This document shows positions 11,670-22,771 of a stretch of DNA of 64,000 bases, piece by piece; within the stretch, counting starts at the first letter, position 1; every line of letters begins with the position of its first letter. The notes beneath the pieces were generated by a model. It saw nothing but the letters and a program-made list of their open reading frames with translations, had not been told where the DNA came from and ran no database searches. The translations under genes were made by a program, and so were the position numbers. Origin of the DNA: Heliocybe sulcata (Eukaryota > Basidiomycota > Agaricomycetes > Gloeophyllales > Gloeophyllaceae); the NCBI GenBank assembly GCA_004369045.1, contig ML213521.1, positions 19,826 to 83,825 of the forward strand, read 5' to 3'.

Positions 11670-11765
11670 TGTAAGGGCAACCTTAAGAACCAGTGAGCTG
11701 GCAAGGCTGCACATTGTTGAAGGGAGTTCCAAAGAGGAACAGGTTAAGGAGCCCTTCAACAAGTG
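11670..11765 (+). repeat. Left terminal inverted repeat of the Plavaka-like element
   Basis: Starts TGTAAGGGCAACCTT and includes GCAAGGCTGCACATTGTTGA and AGGAACAGGTTAAGG. Equal in length to the inverted copy at 13381-13476. Confidence 0.8.
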
Positions 11766-13380
11766 AAAAACCTAAAGTGGCCACATTGCATGACACATGA
11801 CATTTTACTCCCTCTGGTAATAAGGACTGAAATATTTTTATGAGCAAAGACTAGCCCCAGCAACTCAGAGGACATATTACCTGTATATTCCACATCCTGT
11901 CAGCTGTCCATGCCTCATCCCAAAAGCAGACAAAATGGTTGCCATTGAATTTAGAAAGCTTTTGGGTGTCCCATTGATACTAAGACTCGATATGCACATC
12001 CTGAAGCAGGTCCAGTGTTGTCTCCCAGACAAGGCAGTAATAGAAGTTGAAGGACTGCTGAACCTTCTTGTAGGATACAACAATGTTTGCCTTCTCAAAC
12101 TGTATGCAACCTGGATGTGTTAAGTCTGGAGCAGGTGGGCATAGGGACTGTGACTCACAGTAGTAACTTTATAAGATGCTGTCTCCCAGCACTTCAGGAC
12201 ACCCTCACAGTCAGAGAATGTGAACACATCCTTCTTATCTATTGCATGATGAATAATATCTATTAATCTATCAATAGTTGGCTGCAAGAGCTTTGCATTG
12301 GATGTAAACTCTGTGGAGTCAAAATCCAGTTGAGAGCAGAATGGTCTTCATGGCTCCTTGTCCATGCACACGGAGTCAGCAGGTGGGTGTGTCTTACGGA
12401 AGTCACCAAATGCATGGACAGTAGGTGGACAGTTACTTTGCAGGGGATATTCAACCTTAATATTGTCAAGCTGATACCCAATGGGACCTCACCTGTTGCA
12501 GTCGGTGATTGCCTGGTGACTAGACATGGAACAGTGTGATTAGTGTAGAGATACTTTGGAAAGCTGTAGGAACATATACACACCTTCTGGCACACCTTTG
12601 TACTCCACAATGTCTCCATCTGCAGAGCCCACATCACTATTCACATAGCTCCACCAGGCCCTCACTGCTCTCAACCCAAGCCTCTGATCCAGCATCACAC
12701 ATGAGTAGGAAGCAAACAGGTGCAATCAGCAATAGAAAACTCACTGTCATACCCACTACCACTTTCATTGAGGCTGTCATCATGAACACCTGATAGTCAG
12801 AGCTGGTTCTCTAATACTAAAATCATAGCCATTATTGATGTGTGTAACAGATGTCTGATCTGGTTGAGAGCACTCACCAGTCAGAAGTGATGCCAAAGAG
12901 GTGTCACCAACGGTGTTGCATTGCTGGCTCTCTGCTTAGGACCAAGTTTCAGCAAGTAGACATGGAACTATGAGTAGAAATTTTGCATCTTGGAGCAAGG
13001 TCACAAATCGCACATTATATGCAGTCTTCTTTGTGCAAGACTTTGTGGTGTTCATAATGCCTTTTGGATCCCAATAGATGTTGCATATGTGACATAACCT
13101 GTTTGGAGGACCTTGGAACACAGGTGCAGACTTAACCATAACTGTTGCCAAAGTATATCGGTCAGCACAGAGAGCTCTGAGTAGTCCTGTTGCCGTAGCT
13201 GCTGAGGGAGAACAGCTTGCGAGGCTTCCTTGCAGGCAACAATTCCAATTTGATTGTGATCAGATCAGAATCGAGGCATTACATAATGTGGCTAACTATA
13301 ATGAGATTGAAACACATTTATCATTTGATTATAACATGGGCCAATTATAATCCAGGAGAGTTTTTCTGACATGTTTTTTG

Positions 13381-13476
13381 CACTTGTTGAAGGGTCCCTT
13401 AACCTGTTCCTCTTTGGAACTCCCTTCAACAATGTGCAGCCTTGCCAGCTCATGCATTGCAAAGATTGTCCTTACA
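13381..13476 (-). repeat. Right terminal inverted repeat of the Plavaka-like element
   Basis: Inverted partner of 11670-11765. It diverges most near its outer end (about 13452-13470). Confidence 0.8.
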
Positions 13477-13843
13477 ATGACCATATTAATGCACTAGCCA
13501 AAGCATTACATCTTAGTACATTGTGGTGGGTACACTTCTACTCCTAACTCAGCCCTCCAATATTACAGTCTTATCTCTTTTACAAAGCTGAAAATCCAGA
13601 TTCAGGGGCATTACTACAACTCTTGCAGCCCATTGGCCATGAGGCCCCAGAGAATGTCATCCAGAGCCAGAAGTCCAGTTCCTCCAAGGCTGATGGTGCC
13701 AAGTTTCTGCTAAGGTTTTGAAACATCCCAGCTCCTGTATGGGCTCTATCTATGACTGCTGTAGGTGTATCTTTCTCTATCAACTGATCATGCTAACTAT
13801 CAATGTAGAATGAGGTGGCCTTGGCAGATTGGCACACTGGGAT
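13477..13843. other. Spacer between two mobile elements, no gene seen
   Basis: No recognised coding sequence. Short open frames lack motifs. Confidence 0.4.
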
Positions 13844-14558
13844 TGTTGGAAAAAACCTACTGTAATGGGAATCTAATATAATTGCATAATAACTCAATTA
13901 TAATCTGAGAGGCTGGTTACATTACAATCAAATTCTTACAAACCAGAAAGATGAGAATCAGATTACAATGGGCTTCCAATCTGATTGGGCTCCAATTATA
14001 ATCCCATTACATAAGGGCCAAGAAGCCAGTCCAGGCTTCAATTACGGGTTAACAGTGAGTTAAAAATTTGGTGCTCTTGCTAATTCTTGAACAAGGACCT
14101 GCTGGTGGCTACTGGCATTAGCCAAGCTGGAGTATATCACCAGGCCTTGTGAAACACATAACCACTGTGTCACATCTGCTATACCTGTTAAGAAGCTTTA
14201 AGTTATATATTTACCATTTTGCCATGTAAGATGTGACAATAATGCCTTCATGCTCACGTCAACCCAGGCTTTCTGGGCTGTCTTAAGACTTAATACTATG
14301 GTTTCATATGTTATGTATATAGTATACTAGGTTTTGAAGCTTCTTGGTGTGGTACTCGACATAGGCAGCCATTTACATGCAGGAGCCCAATAATCAGCCA
14401 CTAATTGGATAACTGTTGCGATTCTATTACAATTGTGTGTGCTCTTTACATGATAATCACCCAGCACATATTAGCATGGGATTGCAGTCAGATTGTGTCA
14501 TGATTTACATTAGATTACAATTGGGGCCCATTATAATTGAGGGTGGAAATCTCCAACA
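13844..14558. mobile_element. Possible non-autonomous hAT-like element
   Basis: The outer ends read TGTTGGA on both sides in inverted orientation. Just inside each end are clustered copies, in both orientations, of ATTATAAT and GATTACAAT words (CCAATTATAATCCC, GATTACAATTGGGG, GAGTTATTATG-like). Many short subterminal repeats of this kind are typical of hAT elements. The interior of about 500 bases has no coding sequence. Flanking 8-mers do not match, so a target duplication is not proven and the ends are uncertain. Confidence 0.4.
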
Positions 14559-15563
14559 ATGTATGTCAAGGTCAAGTTTGCAGAGGAGCATTGGAGGAAG
14601 AAATAAGGCTTACCTCTTATTGGTCCTTCATATCAGTTCTTGGATGAGAACGTAACATAACAAGCTATATGTGCAGCTACAGGAGGAACCTAGCATATAG
14701 AGAAGATTCTCCAAAAGTCCCCCAATGGGTACCACAACTTCACCTCCACAGTGTATTGCAACATTTGATAGACATTTATATTCCTACTGCATATGAGACT
14801 GATCCTTCACACCATTAGCATTAATGGCAATGTCATTGTGGATCTTGACAATGAGGATGTTGGATGGCCTTGCAGACTTTTGAGGCTCTTGAGGCTCTTG
14901 CAAACACACCTGGCATGGCTGATGCTGGGGCTGGTAATGTGGCTGGAGGTGGGGCTGGGGCTGGGGGGCACAACTGGGACTGGGGCTAGCAGAGGTGCTG
15001 TATGATTACTTCTACAGTCTTTGATGTTTCTGATGGTTTCATGCTCTTGCCCGGGAGATCTCTTCCTCCTCTTTCTCCTTACTTTAGCCTGACTAGCTTT
15101 TCTTATGACTGACTGAATGAAATGCAGAATGCCTGTTATTCTGAAGCTGATTTGCTATGAGGTGAAGAAGTGAATACTATGAAGTAAGATAGGTATAGCA
15201 ATGCTGTAAGCTGCACAAACTTCTGTAAGTTAAAGCTTCTTCAAAGTACTTTGCAAGGCAATGTTGATAATGATGTTACTTTAAAGTGCATCTGTTACCT
15301 GGAAAAGGGGGGTGATGTCTGAACTTCGTTACTCTCCTTCATGGACTTATTCTTTTTTAAAGCTCTAAAAGAGCTCTAAAGTTATTAGTATTTTTCCTGA
15401 TGGCCAGTACCCAACCATGAAGTGTTGATCAGTTGTTCAATATGCACATAGGGTGAACATGAACAGCCTAGTACATGCAATAAATAGTAGCCTGTAGACG
15501 TCATGAGTCAAGAGGGTAGAACTGAAAATGCTGCTCACCTAATACCAGTACAAAACAGTCACT
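14559..15563. other. Right edge of the transposon island, no gene seen
   Basis: Contains a GGGGCT-rich low-complexity patch (about 14920-15000) and a short inverted repeat AAAGCTCTAAAAGAGCTCT near 15360. It ends where SPC25 begins. Confidence 0.4.
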
Positions 15564-16454
15564 CTATACGCCAGGTATATTCTCTGACAAATCACGAAAT
15601 GCTCTCCTCATCCTAGCTATGAACCCATAGACATCCCTTGTCTCATTCAGCTCATCCAGTAAGATCGGAAGTATTGGCAGTAACGGAGTTGTTGTGATAA
15701 CTTCTGGTTCTCAGGTGGGAGTTTGAGACGACAGCACAACCATGACTCACCTTTATACAGCTTCCCTGACACATCCAGCACAAAGCTATATTCTCGATCC
15801 GGCATGGTTTTGTCTATCGCAGCAAAGCGGAATAGGAGGCGGTCGCGGTCGATGCCCTCGATCACGCACTGCACCTTGTCCTCGCATGCCTGCAGCTCAG
15901 GGATCAGCCCAGCAGCGTGATGGTCCAGTATCGAGCGTTCCTTCGCCTTCTCTGCTGCAAGCTAAGCTTCGGGGGTGAACTACCAGATTGTCTCGCGCAC
16001 CTCGTCGTAGGTTCGCGGTGACAGCGCGGTACTGCTCCAGCTCCACATCAATAGACTCGCATTTTTGTCGGGCGGAAGCAAGTTGTTTGCGGAGTGCAGA
16101 CACGGACGACTCTGCCTCTTTCGCCTCTTGCTGCTCCTTCTCGAGTTCTGAGCAGCTTCCATCTGAGAAGATGAAGTGCGACGCGAATTTGAAGAATCAC
16201 TGACGCTCGAGAAGCTCAATTTCTCTGTTCTTGCAGTCGTTAATCTCGACGTCGATCTGCTTTGTCCTGTCCGCTATGCGTTTCTTCTCTGAAATGTAGA
16301 CATTCTTGCGGTTTGTGATCTCTTTGACTGCGCGGTCGCCGTAGGTGGAGACCGCCTGAAGAAAGTTTCTGGTGGAAATGTCGTAGGACTCGACGGCCAC
16401 ATTGAGGCAGGGATTCTGAGCGGAGAGGACAGCGGCGAGATTGAGGCGGTCCAT
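15564..16454 (-). CDS. SPC25: Kinetochore protein Spc25
   Basis: Subunit of the NDC80 complex, which ties kinetochores to spindle microtubules. Exons (complement): 15564-15703, 15751-15954, 16001-16162, 16205-16454, giving 251 residues. The first intron is only 42 bases. The N-terminal half is a coiled coil rich in K/E/R/Q (SELEKEQQEAKEAESSVSAL, LRKQLASARQKCESIDVELE). The C-terminal globular RWD-like domain has LLFRFAAIDKTMPDREYSFV and the family's closing block PILPILLDELNETRDVYGFI, then MRRAF. Length fits the family (220-250). It starts 82 bases from the divergent Sid2/Dbf2 kinase gene, another mitotic gene. The start MDRLNLAAVL was chosen as the only ATG at the head of the first exon. Confidence 0.9.
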
Positions 16455-16536
16455 GGTGGACGGGAGCAAGAGTGACAATACACGTGACTGTGACGGCAGG
16501 TGTACTCTTCAGCTAAGAGTGGCATCGCTGTTGGCC
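16455..16536. promoter_or_regulatory. Short divergent promoter between SPC25 and the Sid2/Dbf2 kinase
   Basis: Only 82 bases separate the two start codons, so both genes must share this promoter or use promoter elements inside each other's 5' end. No TATA box is visible. Confidence 0.5.
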
Positions 16537-18464
16537 ATGCTGGCTAACCGCGCTGAACAAATGTCGCCCGCGCCAGGACCCTCCTCGCCAGTCAAGAAAA
16601 TCGCGCTGGAACTGCCCAGCGCTCGCACCGACATCTCTGGTCTGCCTGCCCACAAAGAGAACAACCATCCGTTCTATCGCGATGTCCACATGAACACAGC
16701 CAAGACTGACATTCATATGGAGACAGCAAGAACAGGGAAACAGCCAGCGTTCCAGCTGTGGGAGAGAGAGCTGCTCGATAGCCCGGAAGTGCGACGAAAG
16801 TCAACAGTGGCCCAACTATGTGCGTCTACGAAGACTCCGCTCGCGCCCGCTTTCCAAGTTGCTGATGTCGATCTGATACAGACTTTCTGGACTACTACTT
16901 CCAGCTCCTAGGGTATATCTCCGGGAGAAAGGACAGACGAGCAAGATTCGACGGGGACACTTCAGCGCGCCACCTCACTTCTTCAGAGTATGCAAAGGAG
17001 TTCAAGTCGTACTGCGGCCGCGAGCGCGTCTTGCTGAGGAAGCGGCGCACGAAGCTCAAGGTCGACCAGTTCCATATCATTGCGCAAGTCGGGCAGGGCG
17101 GATATGGTGAAGTCTACCTTGCCCGGAAACAAGACACGGGCGAAGTATGCGCTCTAAAGAAGATGAGAAAGAGAACTCTGCATAAAATGGACGAGGTGAG
17201 CTCTTATTTTTCAGCCTGCAACATCCTTTCACTCTTGCGCAGATACGTCACGTCCTCGTAGAAAGAGATATTCTCACAGCGACGAAAACCCCTTGGCTCG
17301 TTCGTCTTCTATATGCCTTCCAAGACCCTACTTTCGTCTACCTCGCGATGGAATACGTTCCGGGTGGCGACTTCCGCACTCTATTGAACAACTCTGGAGT
17401 CTTGAAAGAGGAGCACGCTCGGTTCTACATCAGCGAGATGTTCGTCGGAGTCAACGAACTGCACAGACTTGGGTATATTCACCGCGATCTGAAACCCGAA
17501 GTACGTGCCTCGATATATGTCTGAATCGTCTCAATCTCGAGCATACGTCCACAGAACTTCCTAGTTGACGGGTCTGGCCATGTGAAATTGACCGACTTTG
17601 GCTTAGCCACAGGTGCTCTAAACCCCCGACGCATCGAATCCCTCAAGGTCAAGGTATCGTCGATATCGACTCTCTTGTGCCAAGTATATAGCTTGATATG
17701 CGCTCCTAGCTAGACCAGGTCAAAGACACTGAACCAATCCACCGCTCCACCCTTGAGCGCCGTTCCATCTACCGCTCCATCCGCCAGGAAGACGCGCGTT
17801 ACGCCGATTCCATCGTCGGCTCCCCCGACTACATGGCTCCTGAGGTCCTGCGCGGCAAGCCCTACTCATACTCCGTCGACTACTGGTCGCTCGGCTGCAT
17901 CCTATTCGAATTCCTCGCCGGCTTCCCGCCCTTCAGTGGCGCGAGCCCGCAGGAGACGTGGACGAACTTGAAGAACTGGACAAAGGTGCTCCGGAGGCCG
18001 GAGTACGATAAGCCCGAGGACCTCATCTTCAACTTGAGTGATGTGGCTTGGGACGCAGTCACCAGGTACCCATCTCCCTCTCCCGTCTACTCCTTCTGAC
18101 CAATCTTAATCAACGTAGACTAATCGCTCACTCCACCACCCGCATCTCCACCCTCGCCGACCTCGCCTCGCATCCCTTCTTCGCAGATATTCACTGGCCC
18201 AACCTCCGCGCCACTCAAGCGCCTTTTGTCCCCGCGCTCGACTCGGAGATCGACACTGGCTACTACGACGACTTCACCTCGCCCGAGGACATGGCCAAGT
18301 ACGCCGAGGTCCGCGAGAAGCAGCTGACCGTCGATAAGGTCCGCGAGAAGGATGATACATTTGGCAGGGGGGTCTGGGTTGGGTTTACCTTTGGCAAGAA
18401 CGGTCCCGGCGTCAATGCCAAAGGAGGGTATGATAATAGCGGGGCCATGGCTACTATTTTCTAA
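16537..18464 (+). CDS. sid2: NDR-family protein kinase Sid2/Dbf2 of the septation/mitotic-exit pathway
   Basis: Serine/threonine AGC kinase that, bound to Mob1, drives cytokinesis. Exons: 16537-16819, 16882-17195, 17243-17500, 17555-17653, 17710-18065, 18119-18464, giving 551 residues. The Mob-binding region reads [13 protein letters not shown]. Kinase landmarks are [12 protein letters not shown], the lysine in VCALKKM, HRDLKPENFL, DFGLAT, the NDR-type insert before the T-loop (LKVKLDQVKD) and [11 protein letters not shown]. The C-terminal tail has [29 protein letters not shown] and the hydrophobic motif VGFTF. The YxxLGCxLFEFL...LRRP pattern favours Dbf2/Sid2 over Orb6/Cbk1. An ATG at 16561 is an alternative start. 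Divergent from SPC25, convergent with the transporter. Confidence 0.93.
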
Positions 18465-18746
18465 ACGCATTTTGTTTGCCATCATGATCGGTCGCTTTGT
18501 TTCGTTCTTATCCTCTAGTTGTACTATACCGGCATATTCAATGTAATATCTCGCAACCACGGCATCATTGACATAATGATCGAAATCAATAAATAAATAG
18601 CAGTGGGATCCCAGACTATACTACCGATTAATTGACACAGATGTAGCTAGCACAACAAGACAGATCCCGGCAGCAACAACGACGAGGGCATACAATATAA
18701 ACAAACATGAGCGGTCGTGAAAGCAAGAAAGCTGGCCCGTACGAAA

Positions 18747-20585
18747 TCAGAGATCCTTTTCCAGCGGGTGGATGTGGCCGGTCTCGTCCATCCGTGCTCT
18801 GCGGAAACGAAGGCGAGTCAGCGTCCCGGATGATAAGCTAGGACAGGGCAGCAACTTACAAGGCTTCGTCGATGAGCTCTGTATGGTCTTTTACGCGCAT
18901 ATGGATCATGGGTAAGGCAAAAACGAGACCTGCAACAAGGAGGACCCAGGTGGAGATGAAGATATTCATATATCTGCGAGAATCGGTTGAGTCAGAGCAG
19001 ACGTCACTTGCGCGGCCTACACTCACGGCAAAGGAACAGCATCTCCTCGCCATATACCAGCAGCACCCGCACTCTGGATAGATTTATCTGTCAAGTCACG
19101 ACGTGAGTTCGTGCTCCGGAACGTAGACAGAAAACTATGCACAGAAACCAGTGAAGTGAGCCAGCTTGGCAGGGTCGTTTGACATGGCACCCATGAGCCA
19201 GTATGCCGTCGTCTGCCACATCGCATCGAGCAGGCCGCAGAAGATGTAGAACCAGATCTTGGCGACGTAACCGTGGTCGTAGATGTCCATCTTGCCGTCG
19301 CCCTCGGCCTTGATGGAGGCACGGGTATAGTCCCTATTCGGTATCATCAGCAACAGCTATATCCCAGAGGTGGCATAGTGCGAACTTCTGGTAGAAATAC
19401 CCCCAGATGTGGACGGCAAAGACCATGCCGAAGAGAATTATCCAGGCAGCGAACGCGCGGGTGCGCCGGGAGAGGAGCTGCCTGTCGAGTAAAAGGCCGA
19501 TCGAGAGAGAGCCGACGATCTGGGATAACCAGTAAACGAGGTTGTTAAGTGAACGAGCGCGGATGTTGAATAGGGCCCCATTGTAGTCGTTGAATTCTAT
19601 TCAACGGCTCGCTTCTCAGATTAGATTATGAAAGTGAGTGAGAACACCTACGCCATGTGTAGAACCAGTTACTAGCAAAGAACATCGGGAAGAGCAGGAC
19701 GATGAAGGGGTCTGTCCGGAGGGCGACCCAAAGCGCATAGATCTCGGTCTTCCAGGACGGATGGCGGGGCGTGGTCACCTTTGTCCCGTCGCTTCTGATC
19801 ATCTTGTGCGGGTCGGCCATGAACAGCGGGATAATAGTACCAATACCGGTGAGGATCAAAAACCCAATGTACGTGCCGTTCCCGACCTGGTTGCCAGTGG
19901 AGTGGAAGTTCTGGCCAAGCGAGACGGAGGCACCGATGACGCCACCCAGGTTGAAGATGGCCCAGAAGATGCCGATGAAAATGCCCTTCTGCGACTCCGT
20001 CGGGTAGGCTAACATGAGAGAGCCTTGGGCCGTCCAGAGCATACCGGCGCAGATGCCTAGGACGGCACCTGCTGCGATGACAAACGCGCCCGCGTGGGGG
20101 TGGATGTTCAAAGCTCTGCGAGAGCGTCCAGTTACGGTGATTTCAAGAAGCGCGCATATACTCACAGGTACGAACCGATGTATAGAGAGTAACCGGCGCT
20201 ACCAAGGAGGAGGGTGAGCCGGGGCCCGAGTACGTTGTTGATAGAGCTATCAGCCGGTCAGTCTCGTCGAGTCGTGTGCAGCGGCTGATACGCACCCCGC
20301 AAAGAACGCGCAGGCTGCAAAAGTCGCGTACAGCGCCGAGTTGGCGTTGGCACTCGTCGTCGCGTCGAGCTGCCCACCTCCTCCGAGGCCGTTCAAAGAA
20401 TTGAACAGGCCAGGACACATGAAACACACGAAACCAAGCAAGGCGACCTGGGTATATGGGTTGTAGTAAAATCCCTTGAAGCCGGTGGGCCGCTGGTAGA
20501 CGGGCTCGGGGGTGACAGCGGCCCTGGAAGAGCCCTCGCCGCTGTCGCTGCCGACGTAGCCCTTTTCCTGAGCGTGGTCAGACAT
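18747..20585 (-). CDS. UNC93-like major facilitator membrane protein
   Basis: Polytopic membrane protein of the fungal UNC-93/DUF895 branch of the major facilitator superfamily; substrate unknown. Exons (complement): 18747-18798, 18860-18973, 19027-19087, 19143-19333, 19386-19596, 19652-20115, 20166-20246, 20296-20585, giving 487 residues. A charged N-terminus of about 45 residues precedes the first membrane segment (VALLGFVCFMCPGLFNSL). Family blocks are NNVLGPRLTLLLG, GMLWTAQGSLMLAYPTE, KGIFIGIFWAIFNLGGVIGA, WFYTWQFNDYNGALFNIRAR, LNNLVYWLSQIVGS and FYKSIQSAGAAGIWR. About 11-12 membrane segments are expected. Convergent with the kinase gene; their stops are 282 bases apart. Confidence 0.88.
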
Positions 20586-21443
20586 GGTGGGCGTCGGCGA
20601 GGGGGTAAGCGCTGAGCGCAGGGGCAGAGGGAGAGCTAGTGCGGGCGAGCAGTGGCATTATAAGCGAGCGAATTGATACGCTCGGTAACAGAGCTAAGGC
20701 AAGTCCCGTTTCACTTATCGCCATCACTCCGGCCGAATGATTTTGTTTTCTTCCACTAGAATGCATATCCAAGGCACAGCTGACTCGTTAACGACCGTCT
20801 CGTGCTGATTCTTCATTCTGGCAAACCTTCGAAGGGTGCCTGACCAGCGAGCTTTAAATTAATTGGTGCAGTCGCCCGTGATATGCGCTCTTCGACAATG
20901 CTGTTATCATTGATGAGCTACTCGCCCCGCTCCCAGATGCTTCAAGCCACCCCCAGATGCCGGTGGATGTCCTGTCCCGACCGCCCTCGGGCAGAGCATT
21001 CTGCGCAGAAGTCTGCACCGAGAACTCTGCTATCAATAGCGCGCTATTGACCGCGCCCTTCTCTATTCAAGGCTAGCTCCATTCCAGCGCTATACCAGGC
21101 AAGTTCTTCACTGTTCTCGGTGTGTCGCCGCACCCTCGAAAGCGTCGCTCAGCCACCCACCACTCTCCCGGTCGCTGTGGCGCAGCCTGGGCTTGCAGTC
21201 GATGATATGGAGGCACGGGCGTCATATATATTCAGCTCATCACAGTCGTTACGGATCAATCTTAGAATATACAAATAATGAGACGCTACGGGGAGAACAA
21301 GTTCGCGGGCATGATGATGGATCAATTCAGGACACAGGAAATGGAAACGAGACGCATTCAAGCCAAAGAGTTCTCTATTGACATCCTCCAGCCGCCACGC
21401 TTGAAGTTGAACATGCGACGACTGGATTCAACTTTGCCTTTAT
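20586..21443. other. Intergenic, promoter of the UNC93-like gene and 3' end of YOP1
   Basis: About 860 bases with no coding sequence I recognise and no repeat. Short open frames have no motif. Confidence 0.5.
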
Positions 21444-22109
21444 TTATTCGGCAGTGTAGCCTGTGGTCTCGGGCTGTGAGTTGGTCGTGGCAGAGACGGC
21501 GCGCGAGCTGACATTGGCGAAGGCGGGCTTCAAGAAGGCTTGGTAGACAGTTTGCGCGCCCTGCACCCATATAGACATCGTTAGCCATCTGCGCCCTGAA
21601 TGATGTCATTCATTACTTACGCGGAAAGCCGGGAGCTGGAGCCAGAACGTGAAGAGCGTCTTGAACGCGAAATACCAGGGGAAGTAGTAGAGAACGACGC
21701 GGAGGCAGAACGATTCGAGGAAGTTAAAGAAGCCAAAGACGACCCAGTACGTCAACCACTGCTGGTCATCCTGGGGGCCGGGGCTCTCGAGCGCGCGGAA
21801 GGAGAAGTAGGCGGGAAGCGCCCAGCCGACAAGGTTGGAGGTCGGGGAGGCGAGCGCATTGAACATGTGGAAGATACCGATGATGCTAACGGCCCCGATG
21901 AAGGCGTAGGTTTTGGGCACCTGGGTGCGTTGCTCGAAGTTGTTCAGAGCAGGGTACTTCGTGAGCTGCAAAATTGGCGTGAATACTCCGCCTTACACAA
22001 AACAACAGCTGCTACTGACCTCCTTGTCGAGCTGGGATACATAGTAGCCGACTTTATTTTGCGCCTGAACGAAGGCGGGGTGCTGCTTAACGTTGTTGGC
22101 GGCAGACAT
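21444..22109 (-). CDS. YOP1: ER-shaping membrane protein Yop1/REEP5-like
   Basis: Reticulon-like hairpin protein that curves tubular ER membrane (DP1/TB2/HVA22 family). Exons (complement): 21444-21560, 21621-21965, 22020-22109, giving 183 residues, the usual length. Visible family features: N-terminal AQNKVGYYVSQLDKELTKYP, hydrophobic hairpins around YAFIGAVSIIGIFHMF and ALPAYFSFRALESPGPQDD, the block QWLTYWVVFGFFNFLESF, and VLYYFPWYFAFKTLFTFWLQ, followed by a short polar tail GAQTVYQAFLKPAF. The start MSAANNVKQ was chosen because it opens the exon and matches the family. Divergent from OST5 (245 bases between starts). Confidence 0.93.
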
Positions 22110-22354
22110 CTGCATATATGCGTAGCGAAGACGCACGAAACGCTGTCAGCAATGCCTTCGACAACGCACAGAACGTCGTGGACTAACATTCACAGAGATA
22201 CTCTCGTTGTATAGCACAGAAGCTAGTGGTCGTGTGGGTGGAAGGAAGAGAAAAGGCGGGCAGGGGCGGGTTGATATCGTTTAGTTTACACGTGTTTGGG
22301 GCCTGGCTACGTCAGCCTAAGCGCCCCGCAGTCACTGGCTACAGCCTTACAGCC

Positions 22355-22699
22355 ATGTCAGACTACTCCGTCATACAGGTATGTTTTGCAATTCGTCTGC
22401 GTATTTTCTGACATTCCTTCTAGTCACTGCACAAGTCTGCACCCGCGTTCTCTCCCTATGCTCCCGTCGGCCTGCTCCCGTACCTTGCCTTTGTCCTGCT
22501 AGGCGGTACATTCGTCCTCGCCTTCTACATCTCTACGTACGTGTACTCTTACTGCGCGTCGTGCAGTCTAACCTCGTGTCTCTATAGACTCCCAAAGAAC
22601 GCTATCCCCATCCATGAAACCCTCGTTGCCTTGCTCGCAAGCGCCCTGGGCGGCTTCGGCGTCGTGGCGCTTTTCAACAGCGTAGGGGTTTACGTGTAG
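22355..22699 (+). CDS. OST5: Oligosaccharyltransferase subunit Ost5/TMEM258-like
   Basis: Small two-helix subunit of the oligosaccharyltransferase complex, which transfers glycans to asparagine in the ER. Exons: 22355-22378, 22424-22536, 22588-22699, giving 82 residues (yeast Ost5 has 86). The first exon codes only eight residues. Two membrane segments are evident: LLPYLAFVLLGGTFVLAFYI and ETLVALLASALGGFGVVALF. The C-terminus NSVGVYV matches the NSFGVYV end of yeast Ost5 as I recall it. Convergent with RPA12, 72 bases between stops. Confidence 0.88.
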
Positions 22700-22771
22700 T
22701 GTTGCCACAGCAAAATGATACACTCGGCCGGCGAGCTGCAGAGGCGCCCATATGGGAATGCGCAGCCGAGC

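Larger units (their letters stand above)
11670..13476 (-). mobile_element. Truncated Plavaka-like DNA transposon with 96-base terminal inverted repeats
   Basis: The element is bounded by 96-base imperfect inverted repeats (11670-11765, 13381-13476) that begin TGTAAGG. On the minus strand, from about 12800 down to 11880, are pieces of the N-terminal half of a Plavaka-type transposase. They read FCSQLDFDSTEFT, TIDRLIDIIHHAIDKKDVFT, VLKCWETASYKVTT, then after a gap VWETTLDLLQDVHI, YQWDTQKLSKFNGNHFVCFW and DEAWTADRMW. The order and the F-x-W/F-DE-x-WT block match Plavaka proteins as I recall them. An in-frame stop lies just before the first block, and the catalytic region is missing. The copy is therefore internally deleted and non-autonomous. 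No clear target duplication was found. Confidence 0.6.

Noticed and set aside
1-15500. TET/JBP dioxygenase or KDZ partner genes, reported next to such transposons in basidiomycetes
   Set aside because: Searched for HxD and metal-binding blocks in all visible frames; none seen. Only Plavaka-like remnants are present.
16820-16881. Apparent frame break at the start of the kinase domain of Sid2/Dbf2
   Set aside because: It is explained by a 62-base GT-AG intron that joins QL to [11 protein letters not shown].
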